DNA from: Salinibacterium sp. NK8237
Lineage (GTDB): Bacteria; Actinomycetota; Actinomycetes; Actinomycetales; Microbacteriaceae
Reading direction: 5' to 3'
DNA length: 64,000 nt
Assembly: GCF_015864955.1 (NCBI RefSeq)
Contig: NZ_JADYWE010000001.1
Coordinates: forward strand, 1,488,001 to 1,552,000
The position numbers were made by a program, and so were the translations under genes. Below are positions 1 through 8,066 of this stretch, one piece after another. The notes under the pieces are model-generated. The model saw nothing but the letters and a program-made list of their open reading frames with translations, was not told the origin of the DNA and searched no databases. Every line of letters begins with the position of its first letter. The stretch's first letter is position 1.

Positions 1-1800
1 GATGCCGTCGAGGTCCATGAGAACCGCTTCAACCTTCTTGGCGGCTTCGTCACGAGCTTCGAGGCTTGCACCGAGCGGCAGCGACTGGTTGACGGTCAGA
101 GTGTTCTGTCCGCTGTCGCCAATGAAGTTGGTCTTCATGAACGGCACGAGTGCCACGGTTCCACCGAGCAGGAGAACAGCAGTCATGAGTGTGGCAACGG
201 GGCGCTTGAGCGTCCACTTGATTACGGGTAGGTAGCCACGCTGCAGGGCGTTGGTCTTCTCTTCCTGAGGCATACCCGCTGCGTGCGCGTGCTCCACAGC
301 GTCTTCGGTGTGGCGCGGCACAGCCTTGTTGCCGAGGAACCAGTAGGCGAGCACCGGCACGATCGTGAGCGACACGAAGAGTGATGCGGCGAGCGCGATG
401 GCGGTCGTCAACGCGAACGGGCGGAACAACTCTCCCGTGATGTCGCCGACAAGAGCCAGCGGCAAGAACACCGCGATGGTCGTCACGGTCGAGGCCGTGA
501 TGGCTCCCGCAACTTCCTTCACTGCCGTCTGGATGGCCTGAAGCTTGGGCTCCCCCATCGAGACGTGTCTCTTGATGTTCTCGATAACCACAATCGAGTC
601 ATCCACCACTCGACCAATCGAGATCGTGAGGGCTCCGAGGGTGATGATGTTGAGGGTATAGCCCGAGACCTGCATACCGATAAAGGTGATGAGAACGGAT
701 GCCGGGATCGAGATCGCGGTCACCAGCGTCGATCGGATCGACAGCAAGAACACCAGAATCACGATCACGGCGAAGACGAGACCGAGCAGCCCCTCGGTGG
801 TGAGGCTGTCGATTGATTCTTGGATGAAGGGGGCCTGGTCGAAGACAACCGTGAACTTGGTGTTGTTGCCGAGGGCACTCTCGAGGTCGGGGATCGCTTC
901 GAGAACGGCTTGCGACACAGCGACGGTGTTGCCCGCGGGGCTCTTCGTGATCGCGATCGTGAGCGAAGGCTCACCGTCAACGCGCGAGATTCCGGTGGCG
1001 GGATCGTCGATGACGTCGACGGTCGCTACGTCTGAGATGGTGACGACTTCGGTGTTCGAACCGCCGAGCAACGGCAGTTCGGCAATGCCGTCTGCCGTCG
1101 TGATGCGCTGACCGGCCTGCACCGTGAGGGTCTGGCCATCTTCGGTGATCTCACCGGCTGGCAACAGCACGCCGTTGTCGTCGAGCGCAGAAATGATGTC
1201 CTGGTTGTTCAGCCCGTTGAGGAACAGTTCGTCTTGGTCGGGAGTGATAACCAGGCGCTGAGTAGACGTGCCCAGCAGGCTTGCGTCGCTGACGCCATCC
1301 AACTTATTGAGTTCAACCAGAGTGGATGCTTCGAGCTTGCTGGAGAGCTCGAGAGGGTCGAGGTCGCTCGAGACTGCGATCTGCACGACCGGAAGATCGG
1401 TGAAGTTGAAGGTGAACACCTGAGTGTCGGCGGAGTCGGGAAGCTGGCCAGAGATGCGGTTGATGGCGAGCTGAATCTTCTGCTCGGCAGTGGCGATGTT
1501 GGTGCCGTATGCGAAGGAAGCCGAAATGTTGGCGAAGTTCGAGTTCGAGGTTGCGGTCGTCGACTCAAGCCCCTCGACGCCCTGGATGGCTGCCTCAAGC
1601 GGGCCTGCCAAGTCCTTATCGACAACCGCCGGCGATGCGCCCGGGTAGGTAGAGACGATGAAGATCTGCGGCAGCGACAGCGACGGAATGAGCTCTTGCT
1701 TGAGCGATGTCAAAGCAACGCCACCGAAGATTCCGATAACGATCGTCACGAGCGCGATGAGGGCTCGGTTACGCAGGGAGAAGACAGAAAGCAGATGCAC
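1..1800 (-). CDS. RND-superfamily efflux permease (AcrB/MdtB-like), C-terminus beyond window
   Basis: This is the N-terminal 600 residues of an inner-membrane proton-driven exporter. The GTG start at 1800 gives MHLLSVFSLRNRALIALVTI, the usual cytoplasmic tail and first membrane helix of RND pumps. A long periplasmic (porter) domain follows at about residues 40-335, then a block of membrane helices containing GRVVDDSIVVIENIKRH, the helix-4 signature with the paired acidic residues of proton relay. A second periplasmic domain begins before the window edge. I see no in-frame start upstream of 1800 before the reading frame becomes non-coding. Substrate is unknown; actinobacterial relatives are often annotated as multidrug or lipid exporters. 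No membrane-fusion partner is visible in the window. The downstream end is outside it. Confidence 0.9.
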   Translation of the reverse strand, partial: MHLLSVFSLRNRALIALVTIVIGIFGGVALTSLKQELIPSLSLPQIFIVSTYPGASPAVVDKDLAGPLEAAIQGVEGLESTTATSNSNFANISASFAYGTNIATAEQKIQLAINRISGQLPDSADTQVFTFNFTDLPVVQIAVSSDLDPLELSSKLEASTLVELNKLDGVSDASLLGTSTQRLVITPDQDELFLNGLNNQDIISALDDNGVLLPAGEITEDGQTLTVQAGQRITTADGIAELPLLGGSNTEVVTISDVATVDVIDDPATGISRVDGEPSLTIAITKSPAGNTVAVSQAVLEAIPDLESALGNNTKFTVVFDQAPFIQESIDSLTTEGLLGLVFAVIVILVFLLSIRSTLVTAISIPASVLITFIGMQVSGYTLNIITLGALTISIGRVVDDSIVVIENIKRHVSMGEPKLQAIQTAVKEVAGAITASTVTTIAVFLPLALVGDITGELFRPFALTTAIALAASLFVSLTIVPVLAYWFLGNKAVPRHTEDAVEHAHAAGMPQEEKTNALQRGYLPVIKWTLKRPVATLMTAVLLLGGTVALVPFMKTNFIGDSGQNTLTVNQSLPLGASLEARDEAAKKVEAVLMDLDGI

Positions 1801-1957
1801 GAGGGAACTTTCGTTGCTGTTAAACGCGGGCGCGGTCGCAAAAACCACTTCTTGGTTAGGTCAATTCTCTCAGCACGCTCAGTATTCCGCGTACTCTCGC
1901 GAGATTACATCTGCGTAAAAGGTGCGCCGCCGCGAGGCGCTCTCTCCGTCGTAAGAC

Positions 1958-3379
1958 TTAGACGACGCTGGCCAGTTCAGTGCTCGCCGGCGAGAACGGA
2001 TGCCGCATCACCGTCGACCACGCTGCGGCGAGCGCCGAGACGCCCTGTTCCAGATCGGCGGCGTTTCCACTGAACGGGATGCGCAGGAACCGTTCGAACG
2101 CGCCATCCATTCCGAACCGCGGACCAGCCGCGATCACGAGGCCCTCATTGCGAGCGGCGAGAACGAGCTGCGAGCTGACGGGTTCGCCGAGACCGACCCA
2201 GGCGGTCATTCCTCCCTGGGTGTGCGGCACCTGCCAGGACGGCAGTTGCTCGGCAAGGAGGGCGGAGAGGTGCTCGCGACCGGCACGCAAAGACGTGCGT
2301 CGAGCATCCAGAATCGAAGGAAAGTCTTCGAGAACGTTGGTAACGACAAGCTGTTCTAGCAGCGGGGTTCCGAGGTCACCGGCCGATCGTGCGCGAACCA
2401 GTTGACGGATGGTGGCGTGGTCGGCGCGGATCCAGCCAGTGCGCAGCCCGCCCCACACTGTCTTGCCGACAGAGCCGACCGAGATGGCGTTGCCGTGAGC
2501 AGCAAAAGGAAGTCGTGTGCCGTTGCTGTCGAGATCGAGCTCCGCCATAGTCTCGTCGGCGATGACCGCGGTGCCGTGGCGAGCAGCGAGTGACAGCACT
2601 TTTTCGCGCAGTTCGTCGGGCATGGACTGCCCGGTGGGGTTGTGAAAGTCGGGCATGAGATAGGCCAGCGAGGGGCTCGTGCGTTGGATGGCCTGCTCGA
2701 CGGCGATGGCATCCCAGCCGGTTTCGGTCGAGACACCGACCGGCACGAGGCGCGCACCAGCGGCCCGAAGCGCATCGAGAGCGTGCGGGTAACTCGGGTT
2801 TTCCATGAGGGCACGATCGCCACGAGACATGAGGGTGCGCGAGATCAGGGCGATGGCGTGCTGAGCGCCGAGGGTCACCATGATCTGGTCGGGGCTCGTC
2901 GGCAGCCCGCGATCGGCGTAGCGCTGGGCGATAGCTTCGCGCAGGACCGGCAAACCCACCGGGTCGAACCCAGACTCTCCCAGGTAGGCCGGCAGTTGTT
3001 CGGCCGCACGACGAGAAGCCTCAATCACTTCGGGCGCCGCCGACATTGTCGACTTACTGAAATCCAACATTTGCGGCGCTGTCGATTCGGGAATCGGGTT
3101 CGCACGATGCGGCAACTGGGCAACGCTGCCCGAGCCACGCGTGCTCTCCACGTAGCCGCCTTCACGCAGCGTCGAATAGGCCGCCGTCACGGTCGTGCGG
3201 CTCACTCCGAGCGCAAGGGCGAGTTCACGCTCAGCCGGCAGCCGCGTCGACGTCAGAATGCGACCATCCATGATGAGGAGTCGGATGCGGTCAGAGACGG
3301 CCGCATAAGCCGCATTCGACCCCGACGCACGCCACTCACCCATCATTACGACCAATGCTCGGGCAGAAAGGCTATTCAT
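1958..3379 (-). CDS. MocR-family regulator (GntR wHTH fused to class I aminotransferase domain), YczR-like
   Basis: 473 residues from the ATG at 3379 (MNSLSARALV); the open frame extends further but crosses the divergent promoter. A GntR winged helix spans about residues 20-85 (LPAERELALALGVSRTTV). A fold-type I aminotransferase-like domain fills the rest, with NPTG, an ADE motif and the PLP lysine at about residue 306 (SVGSVGKTVWGG). Such proteins use PLP as an effector-binding cofactor and control a neighbouring gene. The divergent neighbour encodes a YczE-like membrane protein. The MocR/YczE pairing is known from other bacteria, so this regulator most likely controls yczE and itself from the 18-bp palindrome between them. 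Confidence 0.88.
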   Translation of the reverse strand: MNSLSARALVVMMGEWRASGSNAAYAAVSDRIRLLIMDGRILTSTRLPAERELALALGVSRTTVTAAYSTLREGGYVESTRGSGSVAQLPHRANPIPESTAPQMLDFSKSTMSAAPEVIEASRRAAEQLPAYLGESGFDPVGLPVLREAIAQRYADRGLPTSPDQIMVTLGAQHAIALISRTLMSRGDRALMENPSYPHALDALRAAGARLVPVGVSTETGWDAIAVEQAIQRTSPSLAYLMPDFHNPTGQSMPDELREKVLSLAARHGTAVIADETMAELDLDSNGTRLPFAAHGNAISVGSVGKTVWGGLRTGWIRADHATIRQLVRARSAGDLGTPLLEQLVVTNVLEDFPSILDARRTSLRAGREHLSALLAEQLPSWQVPHTQGGMTAWVGLGEPVSSQLVLAARNEGLVIAAGPRFGMDGAFERFLRIPFSGNAADLEQGVSALAAAWSTVMRHPFSPASTELASVV

Positions 3380-3415
3380 GAGGCCACGATAGCGCGATTG
3401 GCCTCTTGCTCCGAG

Positions 3416-3433
3416 TCCAATTACGTAATTGGA
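3416..3433. promoter_or_regulatory. 18-bp perfect palindrome, candidate MocR operator
   Basis: TCCAATTAC followed directly by its reverse complement GTAATTGGA, in the 61-bp gap between the divergent mocR-like and yczE-like genes. It ends 7 bp before the chosen yczE start. A further ATTGG half-site lies at 3397-3401. Its position suits an operator acting on both promoters. Binding by the adjacent regulator is inferred. Confidence 0.6.
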
Positions 3434-3440
3434 TACTTGG

Positions 3441-4091
3441 ATGACTCCCCGCTTCACCATGACACGACGAATCGTTCAGCTCGGCATCGGACTGTTCCTC
3501 TACGGCTTCGCCATCGCGCTGATGATTCGCGCCGAGGTTGGAGTTGGCCCGTGGGATGTACTCGGTCAGGGTGTCTCTCTCACCACCGGTATCCCCTTTG
3601 GCTTTGTTACCAACATCATTGGCCTTGTCGTGTTACTGCTCTGGATCCCGATCCGCCAAAAGCCCGGCATCGGAACCGTCTTCAACGTGGCTCTCGTCGG
3701 ACCGAGTGCCCAACTCGGGCTGTGGATGCTGCCCGAAATTGAGGGACTCGCGCTGCGCATCCTCGTGTTTGCCGCCGGCCTGCTGCTCCTCGGAATCGCG
3801 ACCGGCCTCTACCTCGGGGCACGCTTTGGCCCGGGGCCGCGCGATGGCCTCATGACGGGCATCCACCGCCGCTACGGTGGCAAGATTTGGGTCGTGCGCA
3901 GCAGCATTGAACTTGTCGTGTTGAGCATCGGCGCGTTCCTCGGTGGCGATCTCGGCTGGGGCACCCTCGCGTTCGCCCTGCTGATCGGCCCGATTGTGCA
4001 CTTTACGATTCCGCGCCTCATGGTGCCTGCCGCCGTCTCTGGCGAGAGCGTGGAGACGCCCGAGCCGAGCCCCGACGTCACCGTTCCGTAG
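3441..4091 (+). CDS. YczE/YitT-type integral membrane protein
   Basis: 216-residue polytopic membrane protein with five to six hydrophobic helices. Characteristic short motifs include EVGVGPWDVLGQG near the N-terminus and GARFGPGPRDGLMTG in the centre, both typical of the YczE family. Function is not established for the family. It sits divergently from a MocR regulator, the arrangement known for YczR/YczE pairs. The ATG at 3441 is chosen because the open frame upstream (TTG at 3429) runs through the palindromic operator. A second ATG at 3459 is possible. No strong ribosome-binding site precedes either, so the message may be leaderless. Confidence 0.85.
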   Translation: MTPRFTMTRRIVQLGIGLFLYGFAIALMIRAEVGVGPWDVLGQGVSLTTGIPFGFVTNIIGLVVLLLWIPIRQKPGIGTVFNVALVGPSAQLGLWMLPEIEGLALRILVFAAGLLLLGIATGLYLGARFGPGPRDGLMTGIHRRYGGKIWVVRSSIELVVLSIGAFLGGDLGWGTLAFALLIGPIVHFTIPRLMVPAAVSGESVETPEPSPDVTVP

Positions 4092-4169
4092 CGGCGCCGC
4101 ACCCGCGCAGCGCGAGCACCCCCGCAACCCGCCGCAACCCGCCCGCGTGCGACAGATCAGCGGCGCGGA

Positions 4170-4955
4170 CTAGCTCCAGCGTGTGGCCGCAAATGCAATC
4201 ATGGCCGCGCGCACGAACTCGGCACCCGCCTGCCCGCCGTAATTGCGAGCGAAGCGGGGATCAGCGACATACATCTCGGCAAGCCCGAGATAATACTCCC
4301 GGGGCGGCCCCGCTTTTCCTTCGCTCGGAGTGCCGGGGATACCGACAAGCGCGTCGAACTGACGCTGTGCGAGCACCTGAGCGGCGTCGCTCTCGGGGTC
4401 ATCGCCGCGCTCGGCAGCAGCGGCCCAATCCGCCGCCAGCTGCTTCTGCGCCGCAACGAACGCAGCTTGGTCGGCCGCGCTCATCGCCTTCCACCAGGTG
4501 TTACTCGCCGCGTACGAGTCAGCGCCCCAGCGCTGCTCGACTTCGTCCTTATGGGCGGTGTGGTCGAATCCGTCGAACATTTCTTCAGCCATGAGTGGCT
4601 CTCCTTCTGTGAGTTTGTGGATAGTGGTGCTCACCGACGCGATGAGCCGATCGATGCGCTGCTTCTCGCTTTCGAGCAGGCGCACGTGGTCTCTGAGCGC
4701 AGCCGTGTCATCCCGTTGCCCGGCGAGCACCTCGGCAATGGCCGCAAGGCCGAGCCCGAGTTCGCGCAACAGCAGAATGCGTTGAAGGCGAGCGAGAGCA
4801 TCCGCGTCGTAATAGCGGTAGCCATTGGCGCCGACCCGGCTTGGTGTGAGCAGCCCGATGTCGTCGTAGTGCCGCAGCGTGCGCGATGTCGTGCCGGTGA
4901 TGCGGGCGACGTCGTTGATCGAACGCTCGGCGAGTGGTGGGGTGTCGTGTGCCAT
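4170..4955 (-). CDS. TipA-like MerR-family regulator with TipAS ligand-binding domain
   Basis: 261 residues. The N-terminal MerR winged helix is at about 12-80 (INDVARITGTTSRTLRHYDD, then GYRYYD), a dimerisation coiled coil at about 85-118, and a C-terminal TipAS antibiotic-recognition domain at about 125-261 (FDGFDHTAHKDEVEQRWG, WWKAM). In the family the TipAS domain binds thiopeptide or other amphiphilic drugs and the full protein activates its own promoter. A 19-bp-spacer promoter carrying a palindrome lies directly upstream, so autoregulation is likely. An internal ATG at codon 122 has its own good ribosome-binding site and would make the free TipAS domain. Confidence 0.9.
   Translation of the reverse strand: MAHDTPPLAERSINDVARITGTTSRTLRHYDDIGLLTPSRVGANGYRYYDADALARLQRILLLRELGLGLAAIAEVLAGQRDDTAALRDHVRLLESEKQRIDRLIASVSTTIHKLTEGEPLMAEEMFDGFDHTAHKDEVEQRWGADSYAASNTWWKAMSAADQAAFVAAQKQLAADWAAAAERGDDPESDAAQVLAQRQFDALVGIPGTPSEGKAGPPREYYLGLAEMYVADPRFARNYGGQAGAEFVRAAMIAFAATRWS
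4590..4608 (-). promoter_or_regulatory. Internal ribosome-binding site and start for a TipAS-like short isoform
   Basis: On the minus strand AGAAGGAG (4608-4601) is followed by 8 nt and an in-frame ATG (4592-4590) inside the tipA-like gene. Translation from it would give a 140-residue protein beginning MAEEMFDGFDHT, exactly the ligand-binding domain. Streptomyces tipA is known to make an abundant TipAS short form from an internal start; here the same is inferred from sequence. Confidence 0.65.
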
Positions 4956-4961
4956 ACCTCG

Positions 4962-4992
4962 ACGGTAGAGGTTGACGTTACGTCAATGTCAA
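4962..4992 (-). promoter_or_regulatory. MerR-type promoter with palindrome in a 19-bp spacer
   Basis: Reading the minus strand: a -35 TTGACA (4992-4987), exactly 19 bp of spacer, then TACCGT as -10 (4967-4962). The spacer contains TTGACGT-A-ACGTCAA (4986-4972), a 7+1+7 palindrome. Overlong 19-bp spacers with a central dyad are the hallmark of MerR-activated promoters. The predicted transcription start falls at or next to the ATG at 4955, so the tipA-like mRNA is probably leaderless. Confidence 0.75.
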
Positions 4993-5002
4993 GCGCGCGG
5001 CG

Positions 5003-5644
5003 CTATTCGGTGAATTTCACCGGAACGTAGACATCCTGCACCCGGTCATTGAGCGCGGTGTGGTCGTTGCGGGTGAAGATGCCGCACTCGTTCGTGATGC
5101 AGTCAGCGTCTTCACCTTGCGGGTCACCAAGCTCGAGGTAGGCCGTGAAGGTGCCGGTCGCGGTGTCGTCATAGCTGCGAGCGCCGAAGAGCCGCCAGGC
5201 CCAATCGGCGTTGATCCAGTTGCTGGGCGCCCACTGCACGGTGCCTTCGGCAACATTCTCTTGCTGCTGGCTTGGCACTCCGCCGATGCACGGCCCTGGC
5301 TTGTCTGCCGATGTTTCTGGGATGACGCACACGGCAACGTAGACCCCTTGAGTGCCGTCATACCCGGTTCCCGTCACGACCACCCGTTCGTCACGAACGA
5401 GTGCTTCGGTGGCGATGGGTTCGCCGTTTTCACCGGCGACGCTGAGCGTGCGGGTTCGTCCGTCATCACCCTCGGCGGTGACAGAGAGCGGCCATTCGCC
5501 AGCCGTGAGTTCTTGGTTCGATTGACCCGCGCTCTCATGGGTGAGAATCGGCACGACGATGATGGCGATGGGCACGAGCAACACCACAACTACGGCGAGC
5601 ACGATCCACGGCCAACGGCGGCGGCGCGCAGCAGTTCGGGTCAT
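5003..5644 (-). CDS. Membrane-anchored exported protein of unknown function
   Basis: 213 residues. An Arg-rich N-terminus (MTRTAARRRRWPW) is followed by one strongly hydrophobic segment at about 13-33, then an extracellular domain with no further helices. That domain has beta-rich repeats such as VVVTGTGYDGTQGVYVAVC, pairs of cysteines and tryptophans, reminiscent of immunoglobulin-fold domains in actinobacterial surface proteins (neocarzinostatin- or HtaA-like). The family match is weak and I assign no function. It stands alone between the tipA-like promoter and the divergent fluoride-channel genes. Confidence 0.7.
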   Translation of the reverse strand: MTRTAARRRRWPWIVLAVVVVLLVPIAIIVVPILTHESAGQSNQELTAGEWPLSVTAEGDDGRTRTLSVAGENGEPIATEALVRDERVVVTGTGYDGTQGVYVAVCVIPETSADKPGPCIGGVPSQQQENVAEGTVQWAPSNWINADWAWRLFGARSYDDTATGTFTAYLELGDPQGEDADCITNECGIFTRNDHTALNDRVQDVYVPVKFTE

Positions 5645-5749
5645 GGCTTCAGTCTAGGACTGCGCGCATGGCGCGGGGCAGCGCCCGCTTGCCATAGGGT
5701 GACTGTATAGGCAGTACAGACCCGAGAACTGGCACTTGGAAGGCAGCGC

Positions 5750-6145
5750 ATGATCCGTGAACTCGCTGCCGTGGCCGTTGGCGGTGCTATCGGCACCGGA
5801 ATGCGGTTCGCCCTCGATCTTGCCTTTGCCACCGACGATGGGCTGTTTCCCCTCTCCACTCTGATCGCCAATATCGTCGGCAGTTTCGTGCTGGCACTCG
5901 TCGTTGCCGAACTGTGGACACCAGCCCCGGTCTGGGCCCGTGCCGGCCTAGGCGCCGGTCTTCTCGGTTCCTTCACGACGTTCTCCGCACTTGCCGTCGC
6001 CGTCGTGCAACTCATAGGTGCCGACCAGCTCATCCCGGCCCTCATCTACCTCGCCGCCACCATGGTGCTCGGACTCGCCGCGGCCGCACTGGGCCTGCGC
6101 CTCGGTTTCGCTCGCGCACGCCGCCCTGACCTGGTGAACGAATGA
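5750..6145 (+). CDS. crcB: Fluoride channel subunit FluC/CrcB (first of pair)
   Basis: 131 residues with four membrane helices. Family hallmarks are visible: GGAIGTGMRF near the N-terminus, ANIVGSF in the second helix and GLLGSFTTFSA, the helix break and phenylalanine-box segment lining the fluoride pathway. The family exports fluoride passively as dual-topology dimers. Its stop overlaps the next crcB start by 4 bp (ATGA), so the two are translationally coupled and probably form a heterodimer. No fluoride riboswitch was recognisable in the 105 bp upstream. Confidence 0.92.
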   Translation: MIRELAAVAVGGAIGTGMRFALDLAFATDDGLFPLSTLIANIVGSFVLALVVAELWTPAPVWARAGLGAGLLGSFTTFSALAVAVVQLIGADQLIPALIYLAATMVLGLAAAALGLRLGFARARRPDLVNE

Positions 6146-6522
6146 CCGCGGGCGTGGTGTTTGCGATCCTGGGCGCCGGTGCCGCCGGGGCCGTCTTGCG
6201 CTACCTCACGGCACGCGCGTTTGTTCCGCACAAGCGGTTCCCGTGGGCCGTGCTCGTGGTCAACGTGATCGGCTCCGCCCTCGGCGGGACGCTCGCCGGC
6301 ATGGCGCACATTGGCACCATCGACCCCAACCTCGAGCTCGTGTTGCTCACCGGCCTCTGTGGCGGACTCACGACCTTCAGCACCCTCAGTGTTGAAACAA
6401 TGCAGATTGCCAACCTCAAACGGCTCAGGGTGGCGGTCGCTAGCGTCGCCGCTAACCTCATACTCGGCATTGGTGTCGCAGCAGCGACCTACTTCGGTCT
6501 GATCGCGCTCGCTACAACGTAG
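6142..6522 (+). CDS. crcB: Fluoride channel subunit FluC/CrcB (second of pair)
   Basis: 126 residues, four helices, with AGAVLRYLTAR, VNVIGSALGG and GLCGGLTTFSTLSVET matching the CrcB family. It starts inside the stop codon of the preceding crcB. Paired crcB genes in Gram-positive bacteria usually encode two subunits with opposite fixed membrane orientation; this is inferred here from the pairing. It is convergent with trpF. Confidence 0.92.
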   Translation: MTAGVVFAILGAGAAGAVLRYLTARAFVPHKRFPWAVLVVNVIGSALGGTLAGMAHIGTIDPNLELVLLTGLCGGLTTFSTLSVETMQIANLKRLRVAVASVAANLILGIGVAAATYFGLIALATT

Positions 6523-6565
6523 GTTCTCGGCTCGGCTGAGTCTCCAGTGAGGTTCGCCCGGCGGC

Positions 6566-7183
6566 TCAGGCGTCGCGAACAGCCGCCACGAAAGCACGAA
6601 TCAGTGCGGGATCCTTTACGCCTCGGCTCACTTCGACGCCGCTCGACACGTCAACGCCTCCCGGTTGCATGATGCCGACCAGCTCGGCCACATTCTGCGG
6701 GGTGAGGCCACCGGCCAGAATCCAGAAGCCGTCAGGCGCAGCATCCGACAGCAGGGTGGGGTCGAAGGCTGCTCCCCCGCCCGGCGTCACCGCATCGATC
6801 AGCAATCGGTCATCGGCGCGCAGCACTCCGTCATGACTGAGTCGGCGGTAATCATCGATAGACAGGGCGCGGATGGTGCCGAAGCCCTCTGCCCGCAGCC
6901 GGTCAAACTCTGCCTCAGTTTCGTCACCGTGCAACTGCACTGTGGCGATACCGGCCGCGTGCGCGGTGCGGAGCACCGTCTCGATCGGTTGGTTGCGAAA
7001 GACGCCAACCGTTTCGAGCGCGGACGGCAAGCCCGCGATGAGGGAACGCGCCTGCTCGGCGCTGACCTCACGAGGACTGCCGGGAGCGAAGACGAACCCG
7101 ATCGCGTTGGCGCCGCTGTCGGCTACCGCCGCTGCGGCATCCGCCGTGCTGATGCCGCAGATCTTTACAAAACGGTGAGTCAT
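6566..7183 (-). CDS. trpF: Phosphoribosylanthranilate isomerase
   Basis: 205-residue TIM barrel catalysing the Amadori rearrangement of phosphoribosylanthranilate in tryptophan synthesis. Visible motifs: FVKICGIST with the catalytic cysteine, GFVFAPGSPR, VGVF, VQLHGDE, LIDAVTPGGG with the catalytic aspartate, LAGGLTPQNV and GVDVSSGVE (phosphate loop). The start at 7183 (MTHRFVKICG) overlaps the stop of the upstream kinase gene by 4 bp (ATGA); the longer open frame has no support. No other trp gene is present. Its place at the end of a pseudouridine-degradation operon is unusual. Confidence 0.92.
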   Translation of the reverse strand: MTHRFVKICGISTADAAAAVADSGANAIGFVFAPGSPREVSAEQARSLIAGLPSALETVGVFRNQPIETVLRTAHAAGIATVQLHGDETEAEFDRLRAEGFGTIRALSIDDYRRLSHDGVLRADDRLLIDAVTPGGGAAFDPTLLSDAAPDGFWILAGGLTPQNVAELVGIMQPGGVDVSSGVEVSRGVKDPALIRAFVAAVRDA

Positions 7184-8052
7184 CCGGCAGAGGCTCCTGG
7201 CGAGCAGAGAACAAGCGCTGCCGATGAGTGCCCGCCGACGCACGCTTTCTGCAGGTCGTGCGTCGCGAGGTACGACGTGAGAAAGCCAGCAGCGAAGGCG
7301 TCGCCGGCACCAGTGAGGTCACGCACGGCAGGAACCGGAGGCACTGCCACGGTGAGCGGCTCACTGCCGGGCTGGTGCACGATCGTGGGATCAGCGCCCG
7401 CTTTGGTGACGATGATCGTGTCGGTCAAGCGTGGTGCGTTGGTGCCCGGCTTTCCGTCGACGACCACATCGAGGCAGGCCATTTCGCTCTGGTTACCGAT
7501 GAGGAAATCGGGAGCCAGATCGACCATCAGGTCGAGGAAGCGGTCGATGCCGTACTGGGCGAGCATCCCCGTGGAAGAGACATCGATTGACACCAGAATG
7601 CCCCTTCTCTTTGCGCGACGGATGACGTCGATCACTGTATCGCCGACCGGGGCGCCGTTGAAGGAGTACGCCGACACGTGCAGCAGCTCAAGCCCGTCGA
7701 GCCACCCATCAGGCACCTCGTCGAGCATCGTCGCCGCAGCTCGGTTCGGCAGCATGCTGCGTTCGCCGTCTTGGTCAATCAGGATGATGACGGTGCCGGT
7801 GACGTGTTTGCGCTGCACGCGCACGTCAACGCCTTCCGCTTCCAAGTCCTGCACTAGGGCGGTGCCGAGATTGTCGTTTCCCACGCAGCCGATGAACCGG
7901 GTCGGACCGAGACGGCCAGCAAAGCTCGCGACGTTTGCCCCGCTTCCGCCACGAGTGTGGAAGATTTCGGCTTCGGTGTCGGTGCCGTGGCGGAGTGGCT
8001 CCGAGAGCCACACCACGACGTCCTCAACCAGATCGCCAATGATGCCGAGCAC
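7180..8052 (-). CDS. psuK: PfkB-family kinase, probable pseudouridine kinase
   Basis: 290 residues from a GTG at 8052. PfkB/ribokinase features are GGSGANVASFAGRLG near residues 35-50 and DLTGAGDAFAAGFL near the C-terminus with the catalytic aspartate. It lies 14 bp after psuG on the same strand. In the known pathway PsuK phosphorylates pseudouridine and PsuG cleaves pseudouridine 5-phosphate to uracil and ribose 5-phosphate, so context supports PsuK. The sequence alone would only support a PfkB sugar/nucleoside kinase. It is coupled to trpF by a 4-bp overlap. Confidence 0.8.
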   Translation of the reverse strand: MLGIIGDLVEDVVVWLSEPLRHGTDTEAEIFHTRGGSGANVASFAGRLGPTRFIGCVGNDNLGTALVQDLEAEGVDVRVQRKHVTGTVIILIDQDGERSMLPNRAAATMLDEVPDGWLDGLELLHVSAYSFNGAPVGDTVIDVIRRAKRRGILVSIDVSSTGMLAQYGIDRFLDLMVDLAPDFLIGNQSEMACLDVVVDGKPGTNAPRLTDTIIVTKAGADPTIVHQPGSEPLTVAVPPVPAVRDLTGAGDAFAAGFLTSYLATHDLQKACVGGHSSAALVLCSPGASAG

Positions 8053-8066
8053 GTGTTCGCTCGCCG

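Noticed and set aside
2642..3742. 366-codon plus-strand open frame
   Set aside because: Shadow of the MocR gene on the opposite strand, Arg/His-rich composition, no homology.
5645..5749. Fluoride riboswitch before the crcB pair
   Set aside because: The conserved crcB-motif core and pseudoknot elements could not be recognised in the 105-bp leader.
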